From Promerops cafer (Eukaryota > Chordata > Aves > Passeriformes > Nectariniidae): a DNA stretch of 64,000 bases. The notes under the pieces were generated by a model that had not been told where the DNA came from, searched no databases, and worked only from the letters and a program-made list of their open reading frames with translations. Below are positions 1 to 12,166 of this stretch, one piece after another. The position numbers were made by a program, and so were the translations under genes. How positions within the stretch are numbered: the stretch's first letter is position 1; each line of letters opens with the position of its first letter. The stretch is taken from positions 1 through 64,000 of the forward strand of contig VZSE01006608.1 of assembly GCA_013398275.1 (NCBI GenBank). The letters run 5' to 3'.

Positions 1-1115
1 CTGGGAGGTGTTGAAAAACACCTTAAAGACAACGGTCACTGGTCACAGCCAGCACAGCCTCATGAGAGGGAAGTCCTGCTCATCAAACCTGATTTTTATG
101 ACAAGGTAACCCATGGGGTTTATCAGGGGGAGCCAGTTGATGTAATGAGATTTTTGGATTTCAGTAAAGCTTTCAATGCTGTCTCTCACAGTGTCCTTCT
201 GCACAAGATGTCCAGCTCACAGCTGGATAAACACATCATGTGATGGGTGAGCAGCTGGCTCACGGGTCAGGTACAAAGGGTTACAGTGAATGGGGTGACA
301 TCAGACTGGTGACCTGTCACTAGTGGGGTTCCACAGGGCTCCACCCTCGGCCCTGTGCTCTTCAACATCTTCATCAATGACTTGGACCCAGGACTGGAAG
401 GGACACCAAGCAAGTTCGTAGCTGATACAAAACTGGCAGGAGCTGTTCACTCCCTTGAAGGCAGAAAGGCCTTGCAGAGACCTCAACAAGTCAGAGGGCT
501 GGATAATCACCAGCCATTGAAGCTCAACAAGGAGAAGTGCTGGATTCTGCACCTGGGATGGGGCAGATCTGGATGTACAGACAGGCTGGGGAATGAGAGG
601 CTGGAGAGCAGTGCCATGGAAAGGGACCTGGGGGTCCTGGTCCATGGCAAGTCGAACATGAGTCAGCAGTGCCCTGGCAGCCAGAAGGGCCAGCCCTGTC
701 CTGGGGAGCATCAGGCCCAGCATCTCCAGCTGGGCAAGGGAGGGGATTGTCTCTGCACTGCTCTGCACTGGGGCAGCCTCACCTCAAGTGCTGGGGGCAG
801 TTTTGGGTGCCACAATGTAAGAAAAATATTTATTAGAGAGAGTCCAAAGGAGGGCAACAAAGATGATGGCTGAGCTCACTTGATCTGTTCAGCCTGGAAG
901 AGACTGAGGGGAGACCTCATTGGAGTCCACAACTTCCTCATGAGGGGAAGAGGAGGGTCAGGCACTGATCTCTTTTCTCTGGTGACCAGTGACAGAACCT
1001 GAGGGAATGACCTGACATGAGGCTTAGGCTGGAAAAGGTTCTTCCCCCAGAGGGTGGTTGGGCACTGGAACAGCTCCCCAGGGAACTGGTCACAGCACCA
1101 GCCTGACAGAGCTCA
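1..1115 (+). pseudogene. CR1 ORF2 reverse transcriptase, dead C-terminal part
   Basis: This is the remnant of the CR1 ORF2 polymerase, which would copy element RNA into DNA at the nick made by its own endonuclease. The frame holding the RT motifs is broken by in-frame TGA codons at 241-243 and 310-312; both replace positions that are normally Trp or Arg next to 'WVSSWLTG' and 'PVTSGVPQGS'. The catalytic FADD box should precede 'TKL' but reads F-V-A-D around 415-426, so the first of the two catalytic aspartates is gone. Downstream frames drift through indels, but 'ERDLGVLVHGK' and the 'SQQC' stretch remain recognisable (about 619-670). The open run from 355 to 873 is only a slice of this dead ORF and not a gene of its own. 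Confidence 0.88.
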
Positions 1116-1243
1116 AGGAGCATTTAGCAATACTCACAGGCACATGATGTGACTCTTGGGGATGGTGCTGTGCAGGGCTGGGAGCTGGACCCAATTGCCC
1201 TTGTGGGTCCCTTCCAACTCAGCAGATTCTGTGATTCTGCGAT
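1..1243 (+). mobile_element. CR1 LINE copy, 5' end outside the window
   Basis: This is a CR1-type non-LTR retrotransposon in sense orientation. The conceptual + strand translation passes through the reverse transcriptase order typical of CR1: LDFSKAF (about 154-174), SGVPQGS followed by LGPVLFNIFINDLD (about 322-387), then the connection and thumb part. It continues into the conserved 3' UTR ('ggggaagaggaggg' and 'cactggaacagctcccc') and ends in the CR1 terminal repeat 'attctgtgattctg' near 1228-1243. The 5' half of the element (ORF1, endonuclease) lies before base 1. If the PLXDC2 assignment is right, the copy sits in the last PLXDC2 intron in the sense direction. The age looks moderate: readable by eye but with several stops. 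Confidence 0.93.
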
Positions 1244-3553
1244 ACGAAGGTAAGGAGTGAAACACTGGGATGTCTCGTCCTGGATGGACACAATGATACC
1301 ATTGTCAAGCATGATTATGGGAGGCTTGACAACAGCTGAATAAAATTTTACTTTGGCGATTCTCTGGGGGAAGAAGATTTTAAGGACTCTAAAATGATAT
1401 TTCAAATTAGGACTTCTTAACCTCAGACAAAAGTGCCTTTCTCTTGTATTCACCTTATAGTTACAAAACTTATTAACATACGTGGTCTTCAAAGCTGTAA
1501 GAATATGAATGAATTCAGAGCTTGCATATTAGTGGCTGTATATGTATTAATAGTAGTTAATATGTCGCACACTGAAGAGCAGTGTGGGTCTTTGTGGTTA
1601 AAAATTAACATTCTTTTGAATTAAGATCCTATTTTGAAGGTCACACCTTTTGCCTTCATGTTCCCAGCCTCCTTGGAGGTATTCCAGAGCTTTATTTTGC
1701 TGGTTCAGCTGCTTAGAAACATATGTGTACGCTTATATGACACACATATACCTATGTCTTTTTTTTGTTGTTTGTTTTACTTCATCTTGGATGTTTAAGA
1801 TGGATAATTTCAGGAATCTGTTTAAATGGCCACACAGAGAATTGAACTGGTGCTATCAAGCCAGGGAGTGACATTCAGGAAGAAGATAGGGAGGGAGGAA
1901 GAAACAAACAGCTGCAGATCCTCAGCACATAAATAAGAGTGTGTGATCAGAGCATGGAGGATGCACCTTGACTCCTCTTGATTCAACCTAAATTATGTCC
2001 TTGATTTAACTTAAATTATGTCTTTGCTAGTAAATTAAATAAGACTGGGACTGGTTTTTAGCATAAAGACCAACCAGCATGAAAGGATCTGCATTCCTGT
2101 CATTTAACTCTCCTCACTTAAAGCTGACAGGATGTAGACTGTTAGCATGAACTGAGGATGATTTCTAAATACTGAGCCCTACCTGGAGGGGTCTGAGAAA
2201 GCACTAATTATTGGGGTTTTCTTAATGATGGGCTGTATACGGGATTGCATTTTGGTATCTGAAAACATTCACTGGCACACACATCTAGCAGTAGATTTTC
2301 TTCAGATTTTGATCTTCCGCTTGTCCTGTCTGCTTAGCGGAAGGGAATAATATGAGAAAATAGTTAAAAATGCTGGAGTCCTTGGTATTTCAGAACTCAG
2401 GAAATTAATGGACATTTCTGGCTCACCATTTTACTTCTCTGCTTATAACAGCACACCACAAACAAGAGCCAGATTTAACATCCAGACATGTTTTCCATGC
2501 ACCATTTCTAGGTTTCTGCATTGATGTCACAAATGCAGTGTATGTCTTCAAACAAACAAGAAGCAAATAGGAGAGAGATTTTTAAAAAAAAGAAGGGTTT
2601 GTGTAAAAAAAAATGAGATCCTCAGCTGTCTAAGCCTGCTGATGGCGCTCACACAGCTCTGCTGTTTTCTTCTGGGATATGGCCCATTGTTTTTTACAGG
2701 GGATTATGCTTTTAGTTTGAAATGGGCTTAATGTGGTCATCAAATAGTTTTTGTCCAGATGTTCAGGCTGAATTACGTTTCATGAAGATGATGATTAAAA
2801 AGAAGAGAACAGGTATCATTTTTCTCTTCTTTCAAAGTCCTGCAGTATCCTGGCATTTGGAGTATTGTCATTGATCTCACTGTCATTGCCTAGTACTGAT
2901 AGTAAAGTTGTTTTTCCAAAGCTTATCCAGCTCAGCAGGAACCAGCAGTTCAGCAAGGGAAACCTAAATCGACCACAAGGGAGAAGCACTAAAATAAATA
3001 ATCAACACTGACAATAAAAGTCAAAGGTGTAGAGGAAGGAGGCATTCTGTTTCTCATCCTTCAGCAGCCAGCTCAGATGAGCATCAGACTGCAAAAACTG
3101 TTACAGAAAGATGGTTTAAATCACAAAAAGATAAGTTAAACAAGTACTTCTATCAAAAATAAAAATAAATTAAGCCAGTAAATGACTTCACTGAATCTTA
3201 AGTCTGAAGCAATCCTTATTAAGAACAGTTTCTTCAAAATACGAATTTACTGTTGTCAGGCAATTGTTCTTTTCTTATTCTTGGGAATATATATCAGAAG
3301 TATAGTTTCAGATATTTGTAGCCTCATCCACTTCTGACTGTGATTTGCCAAATAAATCGGGTGTTTCTAGAAGAGATCAAAGACTGATGCACAAATTTTA
3401 GCTAACTTTGAGCACAAAAATACACATTGTGGTGAAGGTAATTGATAACAGGAAGATCTTTACTTCTTCCAAGAAACAAAGGCCCTGACTACTGAGGCAG
3501 ATTAACACTGGACAAGTACTTAGACTAATGGGTCTTTAAGAGTATCAGATTTA

Positions 3554-3577
3554 CATTTAGTCATTTAGTCATTTAGT
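3554..3577 (+). repeat. Perfect 3x8 bp tandem repeat
   Basis: Three exact copies of 'catttagt' stand head to tail. This is a minor direct repeat, probably replication slippage, with no evident function. Confidence 0.9.
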
Positions 3578-5604
3578 AAGACCTTAATATAGTTTTGTTC
3601 CCTCTTTCTTAATCTATTTTAGTAAGGCATAATATTTTTTCTGAAGTTTTGACAATAAATCCAGAATTTTGATAACTCCATATTTGCGTATTTCCATGTC
3701 ATCAGACTTAAATAGACCTTCTTGACAAAGCGTGGTTAAAGAGTACAGCTTTTAAATAGATTTAAATGTGCCTATACTCCTTAATTAGACCAAGAAATTT
3801 ACATTAGTGGAAATGTAAGATGCAGCCCTTCAGTAGACACAGTGAACCAGTCCTCTGGAAGTTTGAAAGATTGAAATATAGAAAAAATCAATACCTAGAG
3901 GAGACAAAGTTGTGCCAGAGCATTCAGTCTAAAAGGTGCTCAATAACTTCAGCTTTTGTGTAGTTTAGTGGTAAATCAAGTTTACTAGGGAGCTCTGGAG
4001 AGTCAAGACTTTGAAAGATTGACCTTCGCATGCTATGTCAAGTATTTATACTCATGTAAACTCAGTTTTAAAAAGAGTGTGCATGTCTTGATGAAATCCA
4101 CTGTTCAAGTTTACTGCTGAATAGGAATGAAGAGCTGATGCATGCACAAGCACTCTGGGGTTTTTTGCTAGTTGAAATATACAAAGAAACTTTTGATAGT
4201 ATTTTAGAAATCTTTCAGATCAAAACGTGTGTGGCAGGGTTGTGGAGATGACAGAGGGGCAAATATTTCATAACTGTTTTCTTCACTGCTCTTCTGACAT
4301 TGCAGATCTGTACAGAATTATTCTCATTCCATTTTTGTGTACTCAAGGAAATATAGACTCAGGATGGGATGGCAATAATAGAGGCTAGGATGTAAGAATA
4401 TCGAATATGTAATACCTGTTGCCAAGCTCCTTCAGTCCATTACTGGTAGAAACTTGTCTTCACAAAGATGTATGAAAGGAAATGTAAAAGCTTATCATTG
4501 CTGCAGCTAACAAAATATACATTAGTACAATTGCTTTTGATAAATTACCATCTCAGAAGAAAAGTGTTAAGTTGCATAAATTTTAGAGATAGTGATAATG
4601 TCAGCATCAAAAACTCTCAGAAGCAGGGCATCAATCTTCAGATACCAGTATTTCAATACAACTTTACACAACTGTCCATCCTCCTGTAACTGATCTTGTA
4701 ATATTGGTTACTGTTCAGCAGGAAAGAAGATGGTCTACAGCTAGTAACCTTAAAAAAAATCATCTACTGTAACACTAGGAACCATGTTCGGATCATAACA
4801 ACTGAGTTATTCAGACTATATTAAATTAACTGCACTCAGATATGTACCAAACCCTTTTTTTAATATCTAAATGAGATCATGATTTTCATGGATAAACAAG
4901 GCCCTATAAGGCTAAAAAATCCCCAATATTGAAAGATGTCAAAAGAAGAAACTGATCAAAAAGAAGAATACACTTGGAGATCTTTCCTTGCAACCAGAGT
5001 GAGAAGTTACTCCAGTTTCTACCTTTTAGTTTTAATAGGTGGAATCCCCTCTGTTTTTCCCTCAGAAGTAAGATAAATGGTATAAATTCTGCCTCTTTTG
5101 CAGGATGGATATAAACATACTTATTTTAGTCTTTGTATTGCTGCAGGAAGTCAAACATCCTGCACAGCCACCAGCAATGGTGTAGAAAGACATCATGTAG
5201 GAAACATGAAAGGTTTCACTTCACTTTCCATGGATTATCCAACTGCTGGATATTTTTTTTTCCTTTTATCTTACTGATCTCCAATAGGAACTAACTTTTT
5301 TAATGTATATCAAAAATTATTTTCCTGCATCTCAACATCTTCTTCATCCTGGTCATGTAGGGTCAAAAGTTCTTCTCTCTCAACTTCATTGCTTAAAATA
5401 GTGAACTCAAGGAAGCTTCAAAAAATGAAAAAAAATACTAGTCCTGTTTTCCTGCTTTGTAATACACTGAAAGGAAGAAGGAGTTACAACTCTCCACAGC
5501 TCAGAGGATTTCCTTTAAGTGTTCTGATTCCAGAGGAAGAAACGTATTTTTTCCTGCTAAAATTGGGAATTAGTTAATTAAATCCCCAACTTGCTTTCTC
5601 CCAG

Positions 5605-5675
5605 TTTGGTTTGGGTTTGGTGGGGTCTTTCAGTGTGTTTTGTTTGGTTGGTTTGTTTGGGGGTAGGGTTTTTTC
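5605..5675 (+). repeat. G/T-rich low-complexity tract
   Basis: This stretch is almost only G and T, with runs such as 'ggtttgggtttggtgggg' and 'gtttggttggtttgtttggg'. Several G-runs of two to five bases are spaced by short T loops, so a G-quadruplex on this strand is conceivable, but that is inference. It lies in the presumed PLXDC2 intron. Confidence 0.6.
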
Positions 5676-8610
5676 TGTTTTTTAATTAGTCTCCACAGAG
5701 AAAAAAGAGGAAGAATGTATTTCTTGAGCTGCTTCAGTAACTGAAGGAACTTTGTATCTCCCAATATCTCTCAAGTTACTTTCTTTTTTTCAGTTAAAGC
5801 TGAAATATTTTTACAGCTTTCAAGGGGTTACATAAGGCAATGAATTGATAGTTTGTCAGTGCTCTCTTTTAAAACTGTCAACATGCACATAATGAAGCTG
5901 AAATTAAACAATCACTATAAAGGGAAAATCTCACCTCAGACATGACAAGAAACCACAGAAAACTGTAACTGCAATATTAGAAGATGACCTTCAAGTCTTT
6001 TGGTTTATTTCTGGAAAAAACAGCTCATATTTATGTCTTATGGCTTTGTATCATTAAAACTGATACACACCTGTTCCAAAACTAATCATCTGGAAAGGCA
6101 AATTAAAAGAAGTAGCACAAAATGCTGGATTTAGTATCTATCATCAATGTAACAATGAAGTAGTAACTAATCATAGGTACACCTTAAAATTAAATTGGAA
6201 GCAAGTTAGTATATTAAAACCCAGCTCATCCTTACCTGTCGCCATTTGGTACTGTTTCCAGTTATTCTTTCCTGCTAGTTTTCCAGTGGTTTTTCCTTTT
6301 CCCTTTTCATTAGAGACGTCTCCATGAAATTCCTTTCTCATTTGTACAAGTGTAAATCTGAAATAAACCCTTTACATTTAATTGCATTATTCTTGATTTA
6401 CTTTAGTGAGCCTGAGAATGGAATATGACCCTTTTTCTTTAGCAGTAACCACACTGTCCTTCTTAATTTTGAAAACACACAGAATCAAGCTTGGGTAGAA
6501 AAAGCTCTGCAAAGTTTGAATAGACTAAGTTTTCTTGCTAGGAAGAGACATCCATTAAAGAAGACAGTGTTCTGCCTTCCTACTTTGTAGGAAGGTGCTG
6601 CACGGAAAGGTCTGGGATTTTAAATTACCTGCCAAACAGAATTTAACTCTGAATGCCTCAAAAGTAACCTGATCCTGCAACGGGAGGAGAAGGAAGCAGT
6701 TGCTTTTATGTGGTATCTTTCCAAAAATGGTCGCTGAGGAAGACTTTGTGCTGTACCTGCAGTCAGCTGTGTGGTTTTTTGGGAACAAGATCCAGTGGCA
6801 CCTCAAGATTTCTGTAGTGACTCCTGCCCAACAGCGCCTGAGTCCCAGCAGAACATCATGGCTGTGGCTGTGCTATGGTTACCAACACCCCTCAGCAGCA
6901 TGAAGTATCCATTGTGATTGAAAGGAAATAAAAATGGGGTATTATAGGGACACAAAATCAAATGCAGCGTTTATATTCAGAATAAAGATCATAAAGTAAA
7001 ATTATTTTGCTTTTGAGCTCTGAATGAAAATATAGGCTGTAACTTGTTTTCATTGATTCTCCCCTCATTTTCCTGCAATGTTTCTATATAAGTTGCTGTA
7101 TCTTCTAGCCCTTCCTCCAAGCAGATTGTAGCTCTTGTCAGTAAAGAGAAATAAATCAGTATATTTGGCAGATAAAATTCTCATGTTGTCATGAAAGCTT
7201 TTTAGGAAAGCTTTTTCTTCTCACTGACTCTATGAAGGAGTTTCCTTATTTTCCTGAAAGCTATTCCCTTTGACATAATCTCAGAGTGGTCACCCAAAAT
7301 CTGAGCCTTACCTGACATTAATTCATTTGAAAATACAGATTGTTTAAAGCACTTTTCCTCCCTAGAGATATCATAATAATACAGGAATTGTTTTATCTGC
7401 CCTAGAAAATAACTGTTTATTTTCTCTGTTTATTAGCTGTTTTTAAAGCGGGCACTCAAGATCCTAGTGGAAATTGGTTAGGACTTCTTAAGGCTCTTGT
7501 ACCCAAAACTCTTAAGAGTTTAAGTAAAAATGTTGCTTCTGTTTGAACTACTCAACTAGAAATTATGGCCCTTGAAGTAGGAAGTCATTATTTTGAGAGT
7601 CCTGCATAAGCATGTCAGAATTTTATCCTAAACAATTTTATAAATTAAAGTTCCTGTCAACTCTGCCACATATTTTCCCATGGTGTTGGGATCACAAAAA
7701 ACAGAAACCTCCGTAGACACTAATGGGTTTGATTTACAGCCTTGGAAGGAGCTTGGGTTGATGTAATGATAAAGGTATACAGAGATTAAGCAAGGAAATT
7801 ATAAATTCATGTTCCTATAATTGTAAGTAAGAATATGCCTTAGATAAATAAGAAAGTATATTAAGTGATATAATAGAGACTTTTTAAGTGTATTATGTGA
7901 TTTTATAGTTTAAGTTAAGAACCTAAATGTTATAATAGAAGCATATGTGTGTACATGAGCTAGCAAGCTATGGAAGGAAAGACAGACACAATGCAGCAGA
8001 AAGTAGACAAGATGATAGGTGATAAAGCCAAAATAAACTCTGTGTCAACTGTCCATTGGACCAAAAAGTTACATATTGGCATGTAACATAGAAACTTGTG
8101 ACTATCTCCTTAGGGATGGACGACTTCCTACTCTAAATCTCACAATCTTGGAGACTGGTGCCTTATCTAGTTAATATCTGAGTAATAAATCGTTTAATAG
8201 CCTCTGATAGTCCCATCTCTTCATTTTCAAGCGTCTGACACCATGGCATAGAGTATGTTAGAAAATTCATATGCTTCCTAGGAAGGAAGGGCACTGGGCA
8301 GATCCTCTAGAGATTAGTGGATCATCAGTTCTTTATGTGACAAATCCGATAATCACCCATTTTAGACAGGAGCTATTTCATCCTCTTCATTGCTAAGAGT
8401 AGTGGTAATTGTTTATGTGTTTGAGAAGAGTCATCCCTCATAAATTTAAACAGAGAGATTAATTCCTCTGACTTCTGCTGCTGCTGAACTGTGCCTTTCT
8501 ATTCCTGTAACAACTACAGGGAGTGTCATTTAGTATGAGAGGTCAAAATTGCAGGATATTGTTAGATCTTTTTATTAACAATTTATTGTGGTACTCTCCA
8601 TGAAAGTTTA

Positions 8611-8631
8611 TTCTGTTTTTTGCTGTTGTAG
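8611..8631 (+). promoter_or_regulatory. PLXDC2: 3' splice site (acceptor) of the terminal PLXDC2 exon
   Basis: A pyrimidine-rich tract, 'ttctgttttttgctgttg', is followed by TAG ending at 8631, directly before the first codon of the recognised coding block. The reading frame of the block begins exactly at the next base in phase 0. That agrees with an exon boundary after a complete codon. Confidence 0.85.
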
Positions 8632-8748
<117 letters not shown>

Positions 8749-9075
8749 AATTTCTGGGACAGAGCACCAGTACTGGCCTACAGGTGTAAGACATTTATTT
8801 TGCCTCTCTTTAAAGAAAAGGAGCCCTAAGCTGCTGTAGCCTGATAGAAAGAAGATTCTGGATAAACTTTGTCCAAGAAGAAATACTATCTAAGATACCA
8901 GATTACTACTGCACAGTAGTTTTTGTTAGTGGACTGAGACCCAATGGTTCATGCAGAACACTTGTCAGTGGACACCTGCAGTATCAGAACTATGGCACAA
9001 GTGCCATGTTATTTGCTTTAGGTGTGGGGATGCACAGTAATCAGAAATACAATAAAGCTTTGGTGCACAAGGGTA
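8749..9075 (+). other. PLXDC2: PLXDC2 3' UTR, proximal part
   Basis: This is untranslated sequence directly after the PLXDC2 stop. It ends about 15-20 bases beyond the first canonical poly(A) signal at 9051-9056 and is followed by a T/G-rich stretch ('ttttcttctctgttatc', about 9094-9110) suitable as a downstream element. The exact cleavage point is not visible. The 3' UTR would be about 320 bases if this site is used. Confidence 0.7.
9051..9056 (+). promoter_or_regulatory. Candidate poly(A) signal AATAAA (proximal)
   Basis: A canonical hexamer sits in 'acaataaagctttgg', about 300 bases after the PLXDC2 stop codon. Candidate CA cleavage dinucleotides follow at about 9067-9069, with a T-rich region behind them. 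It is the first AATAAA on this strand after the stop. Confidence 0.65.
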
Positions 9076-10750
9076 TTGCCCTTTGGTTCAAGTTTTCTTC
9101 TCTGTTATCTCAAAGACTGAGGAAAAATTCTGTACCATTTCAGTGCTAAGGGCACTGATCAATGTTCACAGGTGATTGAGAAAAGTATCTTAAGACAGGT
9201 AAAGAAGAAAAAAAGGAATTTTCCAACATTTATATAAGCAGATGTGAAATACACTTTTCAATTCTAAATTAACATGCCAACCTGAGTCACAATGTAAATG
9301 CTTTCCAGGAGTAATACAATGTTCCTTGTACATTGCTGATTACTAGGCTGCTAAACTCATGATATACAGATTGGTAAGAACTGAAGACAACAGAGAATTT
9401 TCATGATGGTGAAATTATTTCATGGGAGTTCACAATGATGTTGGGCTGATTTTCAGTTTCAGTGTTCACTAAAAAATGAATTACCAGGTTTGTATTAAGG
9501 TGTATTTTTCATTTCTCAGCAGTAGGTTGAAGTAAAGGCAACAGATCCTTTTAGCTGCCAGAGAGATTATGGACCATTTCTTAGGCAGTGGGGTAAGAAA
9601 AATAAGATTTAAAATAAATGGGTTTCTATTCTTTGCCATTTCATTGTGAGTCCTTACTGAGAAGCACCATAGACTTCAATGCACCCCTTCCAGAGATTCA
9701 GATACAAGTGTTATTGAACCCTGCTGATTCATACAGTGGTTTTGTTTAATGCACATAGTAGTTGCATAAATATATATATAAATATATTTTTTTTTATAGC
9801 TAACACAAGGCGGGTTCTTGTGACTCTTAAGACTGCATTTTTGTCATCCAGACAAAGGAAATGCATTACTGCATATTTCCACTGAGTTGTAAAATAATCC
9901 TTAATATTAGAATATTTTTATGTTGTGTAGGGAAGGTGGTTCATGTAGTTGCAGTGCCATAAACTTTCTGCCTATTGGAACCATTCTTTCTGTAAAATCG
10001 ACCCTTTCCCTCCCTGCATAGGGAAAGACAACACTATAAATTCACACCATCAAAAACAGTTACTCCTTTCAGGGAAGGGGTTAATATACATGGGGACCCA
10101 GAACTTCCCTGAGGAGTGGAAACCTAAATGCTTTGATGATCTGGGCGTGAGGTATTGAAATATAAAATTCAGGTACTGCATGTACGTTTCATAGCAGTCA
10201 TTTACTATCAGTTTTTTTACATACTGTGCAAGGCACTCGAATGATTTTTAAGTGAGGTATACAACATTTGTGGTTTTGGATTTTGAGCAGTTTAAAAAAG
10301 TTGTAGATACCACCTTAATAGTACAGTTACTTACATTTCTTGATGCTTGTATGGCCTAAATTTGATTACTTAATGCTGTTAAAAAAAAAAAGCAAACAGT
10401 ATTTTTTGATTTTTTGTTATTTTGTTCAGTAAATACTACAATACTGTATTTTCTGTATTCTTTTATTTTGGGTAACACCTTTTTATTTTCTGGTTTAAGT
10501 CATCTAGCATGAGATTGAAACTGTTCAAAAACTAACTGCTATTAATCTGAAGGTACTAACAAACACATTGTCTTGAAGCCTGGTTAAAAACCTGTGGCAA
10601 GTAGTCATTTCCATTTGTGTGGGTCTGCTGAGCCCTTTTTCTAATAGGCTTGGGTTAAACTGCAGGCTTTTAATTCTGATAGCAATAACCAAATGTATGC
10701 ACATATATATGGTGACACTCATTTTTATTAAATAAAAAGGTATCAGTGCA
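9076..10750 (+). other. Possible extended 3' UTR of PLXDC2
   Basis: No gene is recognised here. Further AATAAA hexamers lie at 9613-9618 and 10731-10736, the latter in 'ttattaaataaaaagg'. Long AU-rich 3' UTRs with several poly(A) sites are common for vertebrate receptor genes, so transcripts may extend to about 10750. The sequence alone does not decide whether this part is transcribed. Confidence 0.35.
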
Positions 10751-12108
10751 CATCATGTAGGAACGTAGTTGGTGTGCAATAATTATCATCAGTTTTTCTG
10801 GGAATTTTGGAAGTCTTCAGCTAGGGTTCATTCCAAAAGAAGCAATTGTAGCACTTCTGGAATCCTGTTTGAATTATTTTTTTGTTTCAGAGAACATCTT
10901 TGCAAATTATACTAAGAAATTTACAAAAATCGACATAGTACTGCAATAAGTTCAAAGGATATTTCATATAAGAAGATTTATATTATTATGGGTTTATAGG
11001 TCTGCTCTTCATCTGATTCACTCCCGTTTTTACCCAGGTATGTGGTACATGTCATGCAATGGATCTGACAGAATATTTGTAATATGATTAGACAAATATA
11101 TCCACAATTTTAAAATTTGATATTTTGATTACTTTTGGTTTAAGGCCCTTTCACAGTGGAAGGATGTTTGTTAGTATTTGCAGACTAACTTACATGTTAT
11201 ACTCCTTCATTAAATAATAGCTTTTTTTTTTTTCATTTTTGTCCACCTCATGTACTTAGGTAGGAGATTTCACTGGTCTGTGGGGAGCATCATAGAAGAC
11301 TTCTTCAGATTTTTGCCATGATGTTGTATGCTGTGGATTATAACATGAGGAGTCGCTGGGTTATTTAATAAGATTGATAGGCATATGCTTATGTCTGATA
11401 AGAACTGCTATCTGAAGAGAAAACCTCCTGCATACTAGTGGATGTAAAGTGTCTCATTGGTGTCTGCTTTGATAGATTCCATGGTATGTTCTATTTATCC
11501 CAGTAGGCAAAAATTAATTAAGTAATCTGTTGCTATTTTGTAGTTACATCTGGTTTTCTAATTTTTTAATAATTAAAATTGACACATTGAAAATTATACA
11601 AACATTAATCTAGAGGTCTGATAAAATATGGAGGTTAACTGAAAATCCTATTCTTTTATTTTTATAAAGTAGCAGGTTTAATTGACCCAGACCAAAAAAA
11701 TGTCATATAGCTCTCTCTCAGAAATCCAGCTGAAATGTTTTTCAACAATTCATAAATTTTCATCCAAGTGTTTGAAACAGTGGTTTCACTAGCATTCCCA
11801 GTGGTCCTTCATTTGAATCTTACTCAGAAAAATGCTTGTTTACAGAGTCATTTATCCCAACATTTATTTTAACTCTTAAACTTCCTTATAAATTTATTTA
11901 TCTAATACTATTTAATTATTGCAAGATCTGTCACATTTTTTTCTTATTATTTTCCATTTTAGTGTCAACTGTTCCATAATGCCTAACACTCAGTGTTCTG
12001 CTTCAGCTTATCCTCCTCCACAGAGAAAAAGGAAAATTTGAATTCTAAGGACTCAAAGCACATTACTAAGTAGCTTTCAAATCTCATTAAGATGAAACAC
12101 TAAATCAG

Positions 12109-12166
12109 ATATAGATATATATATAAATATATATGTATGTGTGATTGATATATATGTATATATATC
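12109..12166. repeat. AT/ATGT microsatellite, imperfect
   Basis: Alternating 'ata'/'tata' blocks are broken by 'gtatgtgtg' and 'gattg'. It is an AT-rich dinucleotide microsatellite with interruptions. Confidence 0.85.

Larger units (their letters stand above)
1244..8631 (+). other. PLXDC2: Probable last intron of PLXDC2 (3' part)
   Basis: This is non-coding sequence between the CR1 copy and the terminal PLXDC2 exon. I looked for the preceding exon, which should encode the transmembrane segment and the start of the cytoplasmic tail, and did not find it, so it probably lies upstream of base 1. No RNA gene or further mobile element is recognisable. The stretch is AT-rich, with small features only: a perfect triple octamer at 3554-3577, a G/T-rich tract at about 5605-5675, and short A/T runs. 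The short open frames here (for example 4468-4689, 5389-5577, 6700-6903) have no recognisable domain and are at chance length for this base composition. Confidence 0.7.

Noticed and set aside
301..768. 155-codon minus-strand open frame
   Set aside because: It is the antisense shadow of the CR1 reverse transcriptase and 3' region.
1244..8610. Search for the PLXDC2 transmembrane exon
   Set aside because: No stretch with a hydrophobic segment followed by the expected juxtamembrane residues and a donor site was found. It probably lies upstream of the window.
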